Shown one piece after another: positions 15,936 to 25,283 of a stretch of DNA of 64,000 nt; position 1 is the first letter of the stretch; each line of letters opens with the position of its first letter. A program made the translations under genes and the position numbers. Where the stretch lies: positions 186,001-250,000 of the forward strand of contig JAEZQY010000031.1 in assembly GCA_023441055.1 (NCBI GenBank). Direction: 5' to 3'. The notes under the pieces were generated by a model. That model saw only the letters and a list, made by a program, of their open reading frames with translations, had not been told where the DNA came from and did not search any database. Source of the stretch: Bacillota bacterium (GTDB lineage Bacteria; Bacillota; Bacilli; Paenibacillales; UBA4045).

Positions 15936-17153
15936 TCACCGGCCCCGCAAGTCCAATGATAGATTGTAGAGGTCGAGCTGTTCCATGCGCATACCTGCTT
16001 CAGCCTCCGGTCCGTCGAAGACAACGATGCCTTGAGCAGCAATCCCGCCGTTATTCAGGTCGATGACAGTGATGACTGGCGTGTGGTTGGCCACGACCAG
16101 CACATACGCTCGATCCTCCCATACCAGCGAGCTGACAATACGCTGACCGCCTAATTGGTCTGGTGTATACACATATTCGTCCGTCACCGTCTGGTCCGTC
16201 AGGATGGCATGATTGGTTAATGTCAATTGCTCCTCTGCTTGCTTGTTGACCGTCACGAAGCTTCCCCGTTGATGGGCGTTAAGCGATCTGTATGTTAGGT
16301 CACTAGGCCCCTCGCCAACGATCGTCAGCCACTCGCCAGTCGAGTAGCGATAGACTAGGAATTGCTCCTGTCGCATCATCATTCCTTTATTGCTAGAGCT
16401 GTAATCTGTCACCGACAACACAGCGATATCATCAGGTGCCATATCAGAGGCCCGGCTAACATAGCTGATATTGCGATTCTCCCCCTCCTCACCGAATGCG
16501 AATGCGGGCGTCGGCGGGGATACGGCTCGCAAGAATGCGCCATCCGTGAAATTCACAATATAGTCCTTGAATTGATACGTTTTATGTGTGATCCCAAGCA
16601 GCAGATGCAGCTCTTGACCGATCAGCTGCACATCTGCAAGATATGGCCAGCGCCCATCCCTGCTGCTGCTATCCAGCGCCGTATTGAAGGCGCGCACCTC
16701 TCCGGTTGACCGATGCATCGCTTCCACCGCTACGCTGATCATGCCGCCGGATGAGCGATCTGTGTCTCGTACCGGCTCTGCATATATCAACCATTCTTCA
16801 TCCAAGTAGAAGCTTGACTTATTGATCTTGCCGCGCATAAATCCGCGATAGGCGTCTACCAGCGGAGCGACTTCCCAGTCCTTATAGAACCAATCGCGCG
16901 GACTCAGATAGTTCTCGTAGAACGAACGCTCGGACTTGTGTGTAATGCTGTTCAACGTTAGTTCAATGGACTGGGAGCCAGCCCCCGTGGTATACATGCC
17001 GCTGAGCTTGATTAATCCAAACTCGTTTGCGCTGCCGCGTGTGGTTTCTATTTTGTACCGTGGAAGATGCTCTAGCGCCCCAAATACATAGTAGGATCCA
17101 ATGCCTGTAATGGCTACAATGGTGATCAATAGCGTGATTAAATATCGTCTCAT
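15936..17153 (-). CDS. Membrane-anchored extracytoplasmic protein of the ABC operon
   Basis: A 405-residue protein with one N-terminal membrane anchor (YLITLLITIVAITGIGSYYVF, residues 4-24) and a large exported region. That region is rich in beta strands with repeating pattern (YLADVQLIGQELHLLLGITH, VSSLVWEDRAYVLVVANH), suggesting a propeller-like fold. I recognise no catalytic motif or named family. It follows the ABC permease by 14 bases and couples to the small gene at 15934. Its place in a YtrA-type operon suggests that it works with the transporter, as accessory proteins do in ytr-like loci, but that is inference. Confidence 0.75.
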   Translation of the reverse strand: MRRYLITLLITIVAITGIGSYYVFGALEHLPRYKIETTRGSANEFGLIKLSGMYTTGAGSQSIELTLNSITHKSERSFYENYLSPRDWFYKDWEVAPLVDAYRGFMRGKINKSSFYLDEEWLIYAEPVRDTDRSSGGMISVAVEAMHRSTGEVRAFNTALDSSSRDGRWPYLADVQLIGQELHLLLGITHKTYQFKDYIVNFTDGAFLRAVSPPTPAFAFGEEGENRNISYVSRASDMAPDDIAVLSVTDYSSSNKGMMMRQEQFLVYRYSTGEWLTIVGEGPSDLTYRSLNAHQRGSFVTVNKQAEEQLTLTNHAILTDQTVTDEYVYTPDQLGGQRIVSSLVWEDRAYVLVVANHTPVITVIDLNNGGIAAQGIVVFDGPEAEAGMRMEQLDLYNLSLDLRGR

Positions 17154-17167
17154 GAAGGCCCTCCTCT

Positions 17168-18016
17168 CTATACCGATATCTTCTTCGTAAGTAAGCGCGA
17201 ACTGAGCCAGACCGAACCCACGCCTATCAACCCAAGCAGCACAATTCCGATTGCTAGAATCTCATTCGGGTACAAGAACGAGATGCTGTGATCGATATAG
17301 ATCACCATTGCCGAGAACAGCACACCCCCACTTAACGCCGCGTAGCCTAACCCGAACAGAATGCCAAGGCGACCGCTGCTTCTCTCAATTAAGATCGCGG
17401 TGAAGATCATGATGACGCCAATCGCGCCTGCGCCATACTTGATCATGAACTCATCGAAATTGCTCGGCAATAGCATACGCAGGATCTCATTAGCCCAGAT
17501 CACATCGGAGTAGCGCGAGTCCGCGTATAATTCCGCAGGTACGATCACCTTGAACAGCTGGTTCTGCAGCAGAAGCAGAATCCATTGGAAGGAGACCAGG
17601 CTGAATACGAATAGTAAAATAGCTGTTAATTTAGCCCAGTATAGCTGCATCCTGGCGCTAGGAAGCATCAGCAGACGATAGATGAACGTGCGCTGGCCGA
17701 ACCAGTCACGGTACCAGATCCAGCCAACATAGATGAGCAATGCCGTGATGCACAGTAGGATTGATATCGAGTACGGTTGATCCGCATAATTCATGATCGC
17801 CGCGAACGATATTCTGTCTCCCTGCAGATTATAGCCATAGCTGTTGAAATTGGTGTCTGAGGCCAGCCAATCTGGAGATAAGCGCTGCGCAACTTGATTT
17901 AAGGTAGTGATGAGAAGTGTTACAAATTGAATAATGGCGGTCAGCAGCATCAGCGCGAGTAAGTTGTAGCGGAACCGATGCACTTCCATATGGACCAGTC
18001 GCAAATAATTCTTCAT
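17168..18016 (-). CDS. ABC transporter permease (YtrC/YtrD-like)
   Basis: A 282-residue integral membrane protein with about six hydrophobic segments: 17-37, 75-96, 125-146, 195-212, 220-243 and 250-275. No solute-binding protein is present. The start ATG overlaps the end of the ATPase gene by 4 bases (ATGA), so the two are translated together. Together with a GntR regulator and an ATPase this matches the ytrABCDEF style of exporter found in Bacillus, which responds to cell-wall antibiotics. Substrate is unknown. Confidence 0.85.
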   Translation of the reverse strand: MKNYLRLVHMEVHRFRYNLLALMLLTAIIQFVTLLITTLNQVAQRLSPDWLASDTNFNSYGYNLQGDRISFAAIMNYADQPYSISILLCITALLIYVGWIWYRDWFGQRTFIYRLLMLPSARMQLYWAKLTAILLFVFSLVSFQWILLLLQNQLFKVIVPAELYADSRYSDVIWANEILRMLLPSNFDEFMIKYGAGAIGVIMIFTAILIERSSGRLGILFGLGYAALSGGVLFSAMVIYIDHSISFLYPNEILAIGIVLLGLIGVGSVWLSSRLLTKKISV

Positions 18017-18708
18017 GTCCGGTACACCTCCCGCATGATATCCACGATCGACTTGTTCGCGCTATGTCTCATCTGTTCTGTGTCAAATGCCATGGCAATC
18101 TCGCCGTCCTTGAGCAGGATGGCCTTATCAATCAGATGCTCCATCTCACCAATCTCGTGAGTGGTTAGCAGCACACCGCGATCCTCGATCAGCTCGCTGG
18201 TGAACACCTCGGCAATCTGCTCTCTGCTGAATAGGTCAATACCTGAGAAGGGTTCATCCATCAAGACAAATTCCGTATGCTGTGCTAGTCCCAGCACTAG
18301 ATTGAACTTCGCAGCAGTCCCCTTCGATAGGGCAGCGATCTTATCGGTCCGATTCAGCGTGAAGAACCGCATCAATTCGTCTGCTCGCGATTGATCCCAT
18401 GTATGCGGATAGAAGTCCTGCATGAATTGCATCGCTTCCGACAGGCGCATGGACGACGGCATGATTAGATGATCCGGGATGAAGGAAATCCGCTCATACC
18501 TCGCCACTGTGTCAATCGCCTGGCCGTCGATCCGGACATCGCCATCCGTTAAGGGAACAAGACCCATTATCGCTTTGAGCAAGGTGGATTTACCTGAACC
18601 ATTCAAACCAACGAGACAGGTGATTCTGCCCTTCTCTACGGTGAAGGATGCTCCCTTCAATACGTGGCGCCGCCAATATCGCTTGCGTGCGTCTATCACT
18701 TCAATCAT
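18013..18708 (-). CDS. ABC transporter ATP-binding protein
   Basis: A 231-residue nucleotide-binding domain. Walker A GLNGSGKST, Walker B FVLMDEPFSGID with the catalytic Glu, and the H-loop TTHEIGE are all present. The signature motif is LSKGT rather than LSGGQ, a change common in the Ytr/BcrA-like exporters. ATG 18708 is chosen: MIEVIDARKRYW is where the fold starts. The codon overlaps the stop of the upstream GntR gene by 8 bases (ATGATTGA), with GGAGAGGAC before it. The pair with the permease at 17168 forms the exporter core. Confidence 0.92.
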   Translation of the reverse strand: MIEVIDARKRYWRRHVLKGASFTVEKGRITCLVGLNGSGKSTLLKAIMGLVPLTDGDVRIDGQAIDTVARYERISFIPDHLIMPSSMRLSEAMQFMQDFYPHTWDQSRADELMRFFTLNRTDKIAALSKGTAAKFNLVLGLAQHTEFVLMDEPFSGIDLFSREQIAEVFTSELIEDRGVLLTTHEIGEMEHLIDKAILLKDGEIAMAFDTEQMRHSANKSIVDIMREVYRT

Positions 18709-19126
18709 GCCTGTCCTCTCCCTTCTTGCCAACGTCATCGATGTGCGTCATCCTGTGCTTAATGAGTGCCAATAGTTCATCCATTGGGATCTGTATGTTC
18801 CGGATGGATAGGACGAAGGCATCAATCGCCTCACTGAGCAGCTCTGATCGAATTGCGATCAGCACAGCTTCGTCCTGTGTAACACGGCTCGGTGAATTAC
18901 CCTCCGTCACGATCAATCTCTGTTCCTCCATCTCTCTATAGGCTCGCTGTGCAGTGTTCGGATTAATCTTCACTAGTACCGCTAGTTCTCTTCGTGAAGG
19001 AATGACCTGACCGGCTGCTAATCGACCTGTGATCATCAGCTCCTTGAAGTGGCGGACGACCTGCAGATACACAGGATCCCGGCCATTGAAGCGGACTTGC
19101 GACCATTCCATATTCGAATGCATCAT
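18701..19126 (-). CDS. GntR-family repressor, YtrA subfamily
   Basis: A short GntR regulator of about 141 residues. The winged helix (residues 15-80: DPVYLQVVRHFKELMITGRL, IPSRRELAVLVKINPNTAQR, AYREMEEQRLIV) is followed only by a short dimerisation helix pair. That is the YtrA layout, with no large effector domain. It is the first gene of the operon with the ATPase and permease, as expected for an autorepressor of an ABC exporter. Starts at 19126 or 19123 are equally possible; AGAGGTG lies upstream. Longer in-frame starts would run through the operator. Its likely operator is described at 19161-19225. Confidence 0.9.
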   Translation of the reverse strand: MMHSNMEWSQVRFNGRDPVYLQVVRHFKELMITGRLAAGQVIPSRRELAVLVKINPNTAQRAYREMEEQRLIVTEGNSPSRVTQDEAVLIAIRSELLSEAIDAFVLSIRNIQIPMDELLALIKHRMTHIDDVGKKGEDRHD

Positions 19127-19160
19127 GACACCTCTCTTCCTAGAAGAAATCCTCCGGATA

Positions 19161-19225
19161 AGTGTATGTATTAAGTGGTTCATACACTCTAAGTGTATTA
19201 TGCTGTTCATACACATGAATGTCAA
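19161..19225 (-). promoter_or_regulatory. Promoter with overlapping YtrA-type operator half-sites
   Basis: On the minus strand TTGACA (19225-19220) and CATAAT (19202-19197) are spaced exactly 17 bases. Four half-sites surround it: AGTGTA at 19161-19166, TACACT at 19183-19188, AGTGTA at 19192-19197 and the ATACAC copy at 19209-19214 inside the spacer. YtrA of Bacillus binds AGTGTA/TACACT inverted repeats, so this is a self-consistent repressor site for the gene at 18701. The exact pairing of half-sites is not resolved; separations here are 16, 3 and about 12 bases. Confidence 0.8.
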
Positions 19226-19338
19226 TAAAAAAACATCGGTATAAACCATTTATATGAAACAATCCGCTCGCTGCTCGCGTCTTACCTCATATATTCCATT
19301 GTTGAGATTCGCATATTAGCGCAAGCATAATTCAACTG

Positions 19339-19368
19339 TTCAACTCCAGCTTCGCATTATGCTATAAT
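19339..19368 (+). promoter_or_regulatory. Probable sigma-A promoter of the PBP gene
   Basis: A perfect -10 TATAAT (19363-19368) with an imperfect -35 TTCAAC (19339-19344) 18 bases upstream. The start codon is 30 bases after the -10, leaving a very short leader with AAGGAGG. Confidence 0.6.
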
Positions 19369-19397
19369 GTTGTTGTTTTATTAAGGAGGATTATGGA

Positions 19398-22300
19398 ATG
19401 GTAAGCCAACTCACGCATGCACAGAAAATCATTATATTCATCAAGAAATTCTTGTTCGTCTTCTGGATTGGATTCAAGTGGTTATTCATATTCGGATTAA
19501 TCTCCGCTCTCCTGGCAGGAGGCGTGGTTGCTGGATATGTCACGTCACTGGTGAAGGACGAACCTTTACGCGACGCCCTGTCGATGAAGGACGCGGTCAA
19601 TCAATATGACCAGACCGGCTTCGTCTACTTCAACGATGGGCAGCTGATTGGACAGCTGCGTGCTGAGGAGGATCGCCGATTAGCCCGTTCGATCAGCGAG
19701 ATTCCACAGGTGATTAAGGATGCCTTCATCGCCATTGAAGATCATCGCTATGAGACGCATTATGGCGTCGATCCGATCGGCACGTTACGGGCGACCAAGC
19801 AGAAGTTCTTGAATGAAGATACGCAGACCGGCGGCAGTACGATTACACAGCAGCTAGCCCGCCGAGTTTTCCTCAGTCTGGAGCAGACCGACTCCCGCAA
19901 GTTTAAGGAGATCTTCCTGGCGCTGCGGATGAATCGAATCTTCACGAAGGATGAAGTCATGCTCGCTTATCTGAATAAGATGCCGTTCGGCAACGGCTCT
20001 AACGGCTATCAGGTATTCGGAATCAAGGCTGCGGCCAAGGGCATCTTCGATGTAGAGGATCTGAGCCGCTTGCATATTGCGCAAGCCGCTTATCTGGCAG
20101 GACTCGTCAAGGCGCCAAGCGATTATTCGGCGTATGACGGGTATGGGCGATTCGATGAGGATGGCTTCAATAAGGCGATGGATAGACAGAAGGTTGTCCT
20201 GTCCGAGATGCTCAAGTATGGTAAGATCACTCAGGATGAATACGACCGAGCACTGCGATTCGATATTAAGCCTACACTCGCGCCTACTAAGGCGAAGGCG
20301 TACACGACCTATCCCTATCTCATGATCGAAGCCGAGCATCGCGCTGCTGAGGTGCTGCTCCAGATGCAGAACCCTTCCCTGACTAAGGCGGAGCTGAATT
20401 CCAGGGCGAATGCGCAGTTGATGAAGGATGCCATCGACATGATGAACCGCAGCGGGTATAAGATCTATACGACGATCGATAAGACAATTTACGAAGCCAT
20501 GCAGGAGATCGCTAAGAATCCTGACAATTTCTCCAAGGATCATCCAGAGAAAGGCATTGAACAGACCGGCGCCATGCTCATGGAGAATGCGTCTGGCCGA
20601 ATTCTGGGTATGATTGAAGGCCGAGACTATTATATCGAGCAGCTTAATCACGCCACTCAGATGGTACGCCAGCCCGGATCCGCGATGAAGATCTTGGCGT
20701 ACTTGCCGGCGATTGAACAGGGCTTGATCAGTCCCGGGTCACCAATCGATGACTCGCCAATCATCCTTAAGGACGGCGGCAAGGGTGCGCATATCCCAGT
20801 CAATCACAATAACCGATACCAAGGGTTATTGACCGCTCGTCATGCGTTCAACCAATCCTATAACATACCTGCACTCAAGCTATTCCTCGAGGAATACGGC
20901 GGTGTGGGGATCGAGACAGCATGGGATTACGCTAAGCGTATGGGAGTTACAACATTAACGAATTCGGATTACCAGTCTCAGACCGGTGTAATCGGGGGCT
21001 TAACGCATGGCGTATCTGTAGAAGAGATGACGAATGTATTCGCAACAGTCGCCAACAAGGGCGAATTCACCGATGCCTTCATGATCGAGAAAATTACAGA
21101 TGCCAATAATAAGGTCATCTATCAGCATGTGGTAGAGCCTGTCTCCGTCTTCTCTGAAGAGACGGCCTTCCTCATGACGGATATGATGCGCACTGTTATC
21201 TCGAGCGGTACAGCCGGTGTTGTCCGCAATAACTTCGAGAAGTACGGCGAGATTCCGATATACGGGAAGACCGGTACGACCTCCAATGATTTTGACGTGT
21301 GGTTCGTCGGCTACTCGCCAGAGGTATCACTTGGAGTATGGACGGGGTACGACCAGCAAGCCAGATTAGCTACATCTGATGCGCGTAATCGCTCTAAGCT
21401 GATCTGGGCCAAAATTATGAATGCCGCCGTGGAGCTGAAGCCGGAATGGTTCGATGAGCCAGCGATGGAGCAGCCTGAGACAATCGTGCGCTCTACCGTG
21501 TCCGGTGTGTCCGGCAAGATTCCGAACGAGCTTACATCCGCGCTCGGCATGCTGTCTACCGACCTCTTCAACAAGCAGTATCTGCCTAGAGAAGAAGAGG
21601 ATATGATTGTGAATGCGTCGTTTATTCGGTACAACAAGTTCAACTATATCCCTCAGCCGTCGACGCCGTCAGACTTCATTCAGCAGAAGGTACTCGTTAA
21701 CCGAGCCAAGTCGAATAAAGCAATCATCGATGAGATCACGGCGATCTTCGAGCAATTCCCGAAGGCCGTCCCGATCGTCAGTGGTGTTCCGAGATCGCCT
21801 TCCTATTACATCACGCAGGACAGCCATCTGGATGCGCCTACGGACATGGATCCACGCATTGACGATGGCGCGCCTCCAGATGCGCCTACCGGCGTGCAGC
21901 TGGTCAAGGAAGGCGGCAATTATCGCATCACCTTCACCCCTGCTGCCGCGGAGGATATTATCGGATATCGCATCTACATGTCGAAGGACTTCGCGCCGTT
22001 CAACCGATTCGAAGGTCTGGTCGTCTATGCGGGTGATGATCCAACCTTCATGGTAGGCGCACGCACAGCTAATGACGCCTTCTACATCACAGCGGTCGAT
22101 GTGGCAGGTCGTGAATCTATGCCGAGCAATTATGCATTCTCTAGCGGCACTGCTGTCGATCCAAGCCTGCTGCCACCCGTTCAGCATATTGATCCAGAGA
22201 GCGGCGACATCATTGGGGATCTGCCCGATCCACTGGATCCAGCGCAACCAGGCAGCTCTGATGACATTGTGACAGGAACGGGCGTGCCATCCGCACCGAC

Positions 22301-22562
22301 GCAAGTTAGCATCCGCTCACGAGACGACGGAGTTGGCATCCTGCTGGAATGGCAAGCCAATGCTTCGAGCCAGAGTGTGAACCAGTACCGAGTGTTCTAC
22401 AGCGGAACTGTTGATGGTTCATATTCGAATATTGGTTCCACCGATAAGAACCGCTTTGAGTATATCTCCTTTCCTTCGGAAGGCTGGTATTATGTGACGG
22501 CTATCAATCCGAACGGCGAATCCTCTCCGTCGCAGGCGGTGGAGATGAAGGCGGATAATTAA
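19398..22562 (+). CDS. Class A penicillin-binding protein with C-terminal FN3 domains (PBP1A-like)
   Basis: A 1054-residue bifunctional peptidoglycan synthase. After a cytosolic stretch and one membrane helix (about 27-50) comes the GT51 transglycosylase with EDHRYETHYGVDPIG (catalytic Glu114) and GGSTITQQLARR. The transpeptidase follows, with SAMK (Ser428/Lys431), SYN (487-489) and KTGTT (624-628). The C-terminal third carries linker sequence and two fibronectin type III-like domains (roughly 860-960 and 980-1050: DAPTGVQLVKEGGNYRITF; SAPTQVSIRSRDDGVG). FN3 tails are typical of PBP1 proteins in Paenibacillaceae. It is monocistronic, with a promoter at 19339 and a strong terminator. All catalytic residues look intact. 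Confidence 0.95.
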   Translation: MVSQLTHAQKIIIFIKKFLFVFWIGFKWLFIFGLISALLAGGVVAGYVTSLVKDEPLRDALSMKDAVNQYDQTGFVYFNDGQLIGQLRAEEDRRLARSISEIPQVIKDAFIAIEDHRYETHYGVDPIGTLRATKQKFLNEDTQTGGSTITQQLARRVFLSLEQTDSRKFKEIFLALRMNRIFTKDEVMLAYLNKMPFGNGSNGYQVFGIKAAAKGIFDVEDLSRLHIAQAAYLAGLVKAPSDYSAYDGYGRFDEDGFNKAMDRQKVVLSEMLKYGKITQDEYDRALRFDIKPTLAPTKAKAYTTYPYLMIEAEHRAAEVLLQMQNPSLTKAELNSRANAQLMKDAIDMMNRSGYKIYTTIDKTIYEAMQEIAKNPDNFSKDHPEKGIEQTGAMLMENASGRILGMIEGRDYYIEQLNHATQMVRQPGSAMKILAYLPAIEQGLISPGSPIDDSPIILKDGGKGAHIPVNHNNRYQGLLTARHAFNQSYNIPALKLFLEEYGGVGIETAWDYAKRMGVTTLTNSDYQSQTGVIGGLTHGVSVEEMTNVFATVANKGEFTDAFMIEKITDANNKVIYQHVVEPVSVFSEETAFLMTDMMRTVISSGTAGVVRNNFEKYGEIPIYGKTGTTSNDFDVWFVGYSPEVSLGVWTGYDQQARLATSDARNRSKLIWAKIMNAAVELKPEWFDEPAMEQPETIVRSTVSGVSGKIPNELTSALGMLSTDLFNKQYLPREEEDMIVNASFIRYNKFNYIPQPSTPSDFIQQKVLVNRAKSNKAIIDEITAIFEQFPKAVPIVSGVPRSPSYYITQDSHLDAPTDMDPRIDDGAPPDAPTGVQLVKEGGNYRITFTPAAAEDIIGYRIYMSKDFAPFNRFEGLVVYAGDDPTFMVGARTANDAFYITAVDVAGRESMPSNYAFSSGTAVDPSLLPPVQHIDPESGDIIGDLPDPLDPAQPGSSDDIVTGTGVPSAPTQVSIRSRDDGVGILLEWQANASSQSVNQYRVFYSGTVDGSYSNIGSTDKNRFEYISFPSEGWYYVTAINPNGESSPSQAVEMKADN

Positions 22563-22577
22563 AGCAGCAGCAATGAA

Positions 22578-22624
22578 GCAGGGGCTGCATCCCGGGTCAT
22601 AATGACCTCGGATGCAGCCCCTGC
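22578..22624 (+). terminator. Strong stem-loop terminator of the PBP gene
   Basis: A perfect 15-bp stem, GCAGGGGCTGCATCC (22578-22592) with GGATGCAGCCCCTGC (22610-22624). A further small GGTCAT/ATGACC stem lies inside the loop, and TTATTC follows. It can also stop transcription from the convergent acsA. Confidence 0.85.
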
Positions 22625-22651
22625 TTATTCGTCGCATTCACGATGAAATGA

Positions 22652-24370
22652 TTAGTCCTCGATGCTCGACAGGTCCCCTGTCGGCAGATTCAGCTCCCAT
22701 GCCTTGAGCACGCGACGCATAATCTTGCCGCTGCGCGTCTTGGGCAGCTTATCCTTAAATTCTATCTCACGCGGCGCCGCATGAGCTGATAAGCCAACCT
22801 TGACGAACTGCGCAATCTCCGCCTTCAACTCATCAGAAGGTGAATACCCCTCGCGAAGCGCGATGAATGCCTTAATGATCTCGCCGCGCATCGGATCTGG
22901 CTTGCCAATTACGCCAGCCTCCGCTACAGCGGGATGCTCGACCAGCTTGCTCTCTACCTCGAATGGACCTACGCGTTCCCCTGCCGTGTTGATCACATCA
23001 TCAATCCGGCCCTGGAACCAGAAGTAGCCATCCTCATCCATATATGCGGAGTCACCGGATACGTACCAGCCCTTCAGGCGGAAGTACTCCTCATACTTGG
23101 CGGGGTTCTTCCATACCTTGCGCATCATGGCAGGCCATGGCGTGCGAATTGCGAGATTACCCATGCGGTATGGAGGCAGTACATTGCCATGATCATCGAT
23201 AATCGCAGCGCCTACACCGGGAATCGGCTTACCCATCGAGCCAGGACGAATCGCCAATGATGGATAATTGCAGATCAGCTGAGCGCCAGTCTCGGTCATC
23301 CACCAGGTGTCATGAATTCGCTTGTTGTATACCTTCATCCCCCAACGAATAACCTCCGGGTTCAGTGGTTCGCCGACGCTAAGCACATGACGCAGCGAAG
23401 AGAGATCGTAGCTACTCAGCACCTCATTGCCTGCGCCCATCAGCATCCGGAATGCAGTAGGTGCGCTGTACCAAACTGTGATCTTATTATTCTGAATCGT
23501 GGAGTACCAATCCTGCGGACTGAAGCGTCCCCCGCGAATCACATTCGTCACACCGTTGAGGAACGGCGCGAAGATGCCGTAGCATGTTCCCGTCACCCAG
23601 CCCGGATCGGCGGTACACCAGTATACGTCGTCCTCCTTGAGGTCGAGCACGATACGCCCCGTGTGATAATGCTGGATCATTGTATTATGTACGTGCAGGA
23701 TACCCTTGGGCTTGCCGGTTGAACCAGATGTATAATGGATGAGCATGCCATCCTCGCGGTCCACCCACTCGATCTCCAGCTCCTCCGAAGCGTCCGCCAT
23801 CACCTGTTGGTAATCGACAAACTTATCTCCAGTCGGCAATTCATCGCCCACTAGAATGACATGCTTCAGATCTGGCAGCTCGTCGACAGGCACACGACTT
23901 AGAAGCGCTGGTGTCGTGATGACCGCAACCGCCTCACTGTCCTCAAGTCGATCACGTACAGCCATCTCCATGAACGCTTCGAATAACGGACCCACGATCG
24001 CTCCGATCTTAAGCGCGCCTAGAAGCGAACAATATAATTCCGGCGTACGCGGCATGAAGATGAAGACGCGGTCACCCTTCTTAATCCCCAGATTCCGCAG
24101 TACGTTGCCGAATTTATTGGAGAGCGTCTTCAGCTCTTGATACGTATACTGTTCGTTCCGAACAGGGTCGCTGTAGAGCAAAGCTGTCTTGTCCCTAAGC
24201 CTGCCTTCGGCATGTCGATCGATTGCTTCATATGCCATATTGACCTTGCCTGTCTTACTCCAGCTGAACGTCTGCTCAATCTCAGACCAATCGAATGCGG
24301 CATAGGCCTCATCGTAATTCTTAAGATTTGGATTTAAATCCGTTGCGGGTATGATCTCCTGCTGCTTCAT
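22652..24370 (-). CDS. acsA: Acetyl-CoA synthetase AcsA
   Basis: AcsA converts acetate, ATP and CoA to acetyl-CoA through acetyl-AMP, letting cells re-use acetate. The roughly 572-residue enzyme shows the adenylation motifs YTSGSTGKPKG, the WMTETG block, YVSGDSAY and GRIDDVINTAGERVGPFEVE. The terminal PKTRSGKIMRR holds the catalytic lysine that AcuA acetylates. Close textual similarity to Bacillus AcsA runs throughout. ATG 24370 gives the usual N-terminus (KQQEIIPATDLNPNLKNYDE); a GTG nine bases upstream with GGGGGAAAG is an alternative. The divergent acuA gene encodes its acetyltransferase, and ccpA lies 3 kb away. Confidence 0.95.
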   Translation of the reverse strand: MKQQEIIPATDLNPNLKNYDEAYAAFDWSEIEQTFSWSKTGKVNMAYEAIDRHAEGRLRDKTALLYSDPVRNEQYTYQELKTLSNKFGNVLRNLGIKKGDRVFIFMPRTPELYCSLLGALKIGAIVGPLFEAFMEMAVRDRLEDSEAVAVITTPALLSRVPVDELPDLKHVILVGDELPTGDKFVDYQQVMADASEELEIEWVDREDGMLIHYTSGSTGKPKGILHVHNTMIQHYHTGRIVLDLKEDDVYWCTADPGWVTGTCYGIFAPFLNGVTNVIRGGRFSPQDWYSTIQNNKITVWYSAPTAFRMLMGAGNEVLSSYDLSSLRHVLSVGEPLNPEVIRWGMKVYNKRIHDTWWMTETGAQLICNYPSLAIRPGSMGKPIPGVGAAIIDDHGNVLPPYRMGNLAIRTPWPAMMRKVWKNPAKYEEYFRLKGWYVSGDSAYMDEDGYFWFQGRIDDVINTAGERVGPFEVESKLVEHPAVAEAGVIGKPDPMRGEIIKAFIALREGYSPSDELKAEIAQFVKVGLSAHAAPREIEFKDKLPKTRSGKIMRRVLKAWELNLPTGDLSSIED

Positions 24371-24404
24371 ACTATCCACTACACTTTCCCCCAATACTTT
24401 AGAG

Positions 24405-24418
24405 ATATAACGCTTACA
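24405..24418 (-). promoter_or_regulatory. Candidate cre (CcpA) box upstream of acsA
   Basis: Read on the minus strand the site is TGTAAGCGTTATAT, matching the first ten positions of the cre consensus TGWAANCGNTNWCA but not its last bases. It lies between a possible -10 (TATACT, + strand 24452-24457) and the acsA start, where a CcpA roadblock would act. acsA is CcpA-repressed through a similarly placed cre in Bacillus. Confidence 0.5.
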
Positions 24419-24573
24419 TTTCAAGTGATGTGACCGAAATGTGACAAAGACAGTATACCACACGATTAATTCTAAGACTACGTCGGATGTTCGAATCAAC
24501 GCAATAAAGTTAGCTCTTGATGTGTTACAATATGGGTATATTCTCACGTAACGAGGAAAGGGGCCGCACGCTT

Positions 24574-25206
24574 ATGGAGCATCGCAAAATCTATCAGTCC
24601 CAGCAAATTCCCTATGAGGATAGACAACTGCTGCTAGCCGGACCGCTGACTCCGGACTATATTCAAGCATGCACGATGCATCCTGGTTTAAGCGCGTTCA
24701 GGCGTCCCAATGATCAGCATGAAGCCTTGATTGAGATCGCAGGCTTACCAGAGGGCAGAATTATCGCGGCGCTGGACGGTCAAGAGATTGTGGGTTATGT
24801 GACCTTCCACTATGCGGATGAGCTGGAGCGTTGGTCCGAGGGGAATATGGTCGATCTGATCGAATTGGGTGCGATTGAGGTTGCCAAGCCTTATCGCGCA
24901 TACGGCATCGGCAAGCGATTGATCCAGCTTGCGTTCGAGGAAGGCCAGTTGGATAACGCGATCGTATTCACAACGGAATATTATTGGCATTGGGATTTGG
25001 ATGGCAGCGGATTATCCGTCTGGGATTACCGGAAGATGATGGAGAATCTGATGAAGTGCGTAGACATGGTCTGGTTCGCTACAGATGACCCGGAGATCTG
25101 CTCGCATCCTGCGAATTGCCTGATGGTCAGAGTCGGCAGCGAGGTTCCGCTGTCGTCTGTCGAGCAATTCGACCGCGTCCGATTCCGTCAACGATTCATG
25201 TACTAA
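24574..25206 (+). CDS. acuA: AcuA, protein acetyltransferase acting on AcsA
   Basis: A 210-residue GNAT-fold acetyltransferase, the same length as Bacillus AcuA. It shares long stretches of wording with that protein (QHEALIEIAGLPEGRI, LERWSEGNMVDLIELGAIEV, TTEYYWHWDL, PEICSHPANCLMVR). AcuA acetylates the active-site lysine of AcsA and switches it off. The acetyl-CoA loop is visible in YRAYGIGKRLIQLAF. ATG 24574 begins MEHRKIYQSQ, matching homologues, with AAAGGGG about 10 bases upstream. It is divergent from its target acsA and first of an acuA-acuC pair. The CBS protein AcuB, which lies between them in Bacillus, is missing here. Confidence 0.95.
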   Translation: MEHRKIYQSQQIPYEDRQLLLAGPLTPDYIQACTMHPGLSAFRRPNDQHEALIEIAGLPEGRIIAALDGQEIVGYVTFHYADELERWSEGNMVDLIELGAIEVAKPYRAYGIGKRLIQLAFEEGQLDNAIVFTTEYYWHWDLDGSGLSVWDYRKMMENLMKCVDMVWFATDDPEICSHPANCLMVRVGSEVPLSSVEQFDRVRFRQRFMY

Positions 25207-25214
25207 GGGCTCGA

Positions 25215-25258
25215 TACGGAATTACTTCTCGCTTTCATGTAGCGGAAGTTATTCCGTA
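25215..25258 (+). promoter_or_regulatory. Long hairpin between acuA and acuC
   Basis: TACGGAATTACTTC (25215-25228) pairs with GAAGTTATTCCGTA (25245-25258) with one mismatch, and CGCT/AGCG continues the stem inward. No T-run follows, so it is more likely an mRNA stability or processing element than a terminator. It occupies the position where acuB sits in Bacillus. Confidence 0.55.
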
Positions 25259-25283
25259 ACGACGCCTAACTGGAGGGACTATC

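Noticed and set aside
19854..22304. Long minus-strand frames opposite the PBP gene
   Set aside because: They mirror codon usage of the PBP gene; the translations show no motif and no ribosome-binding site.
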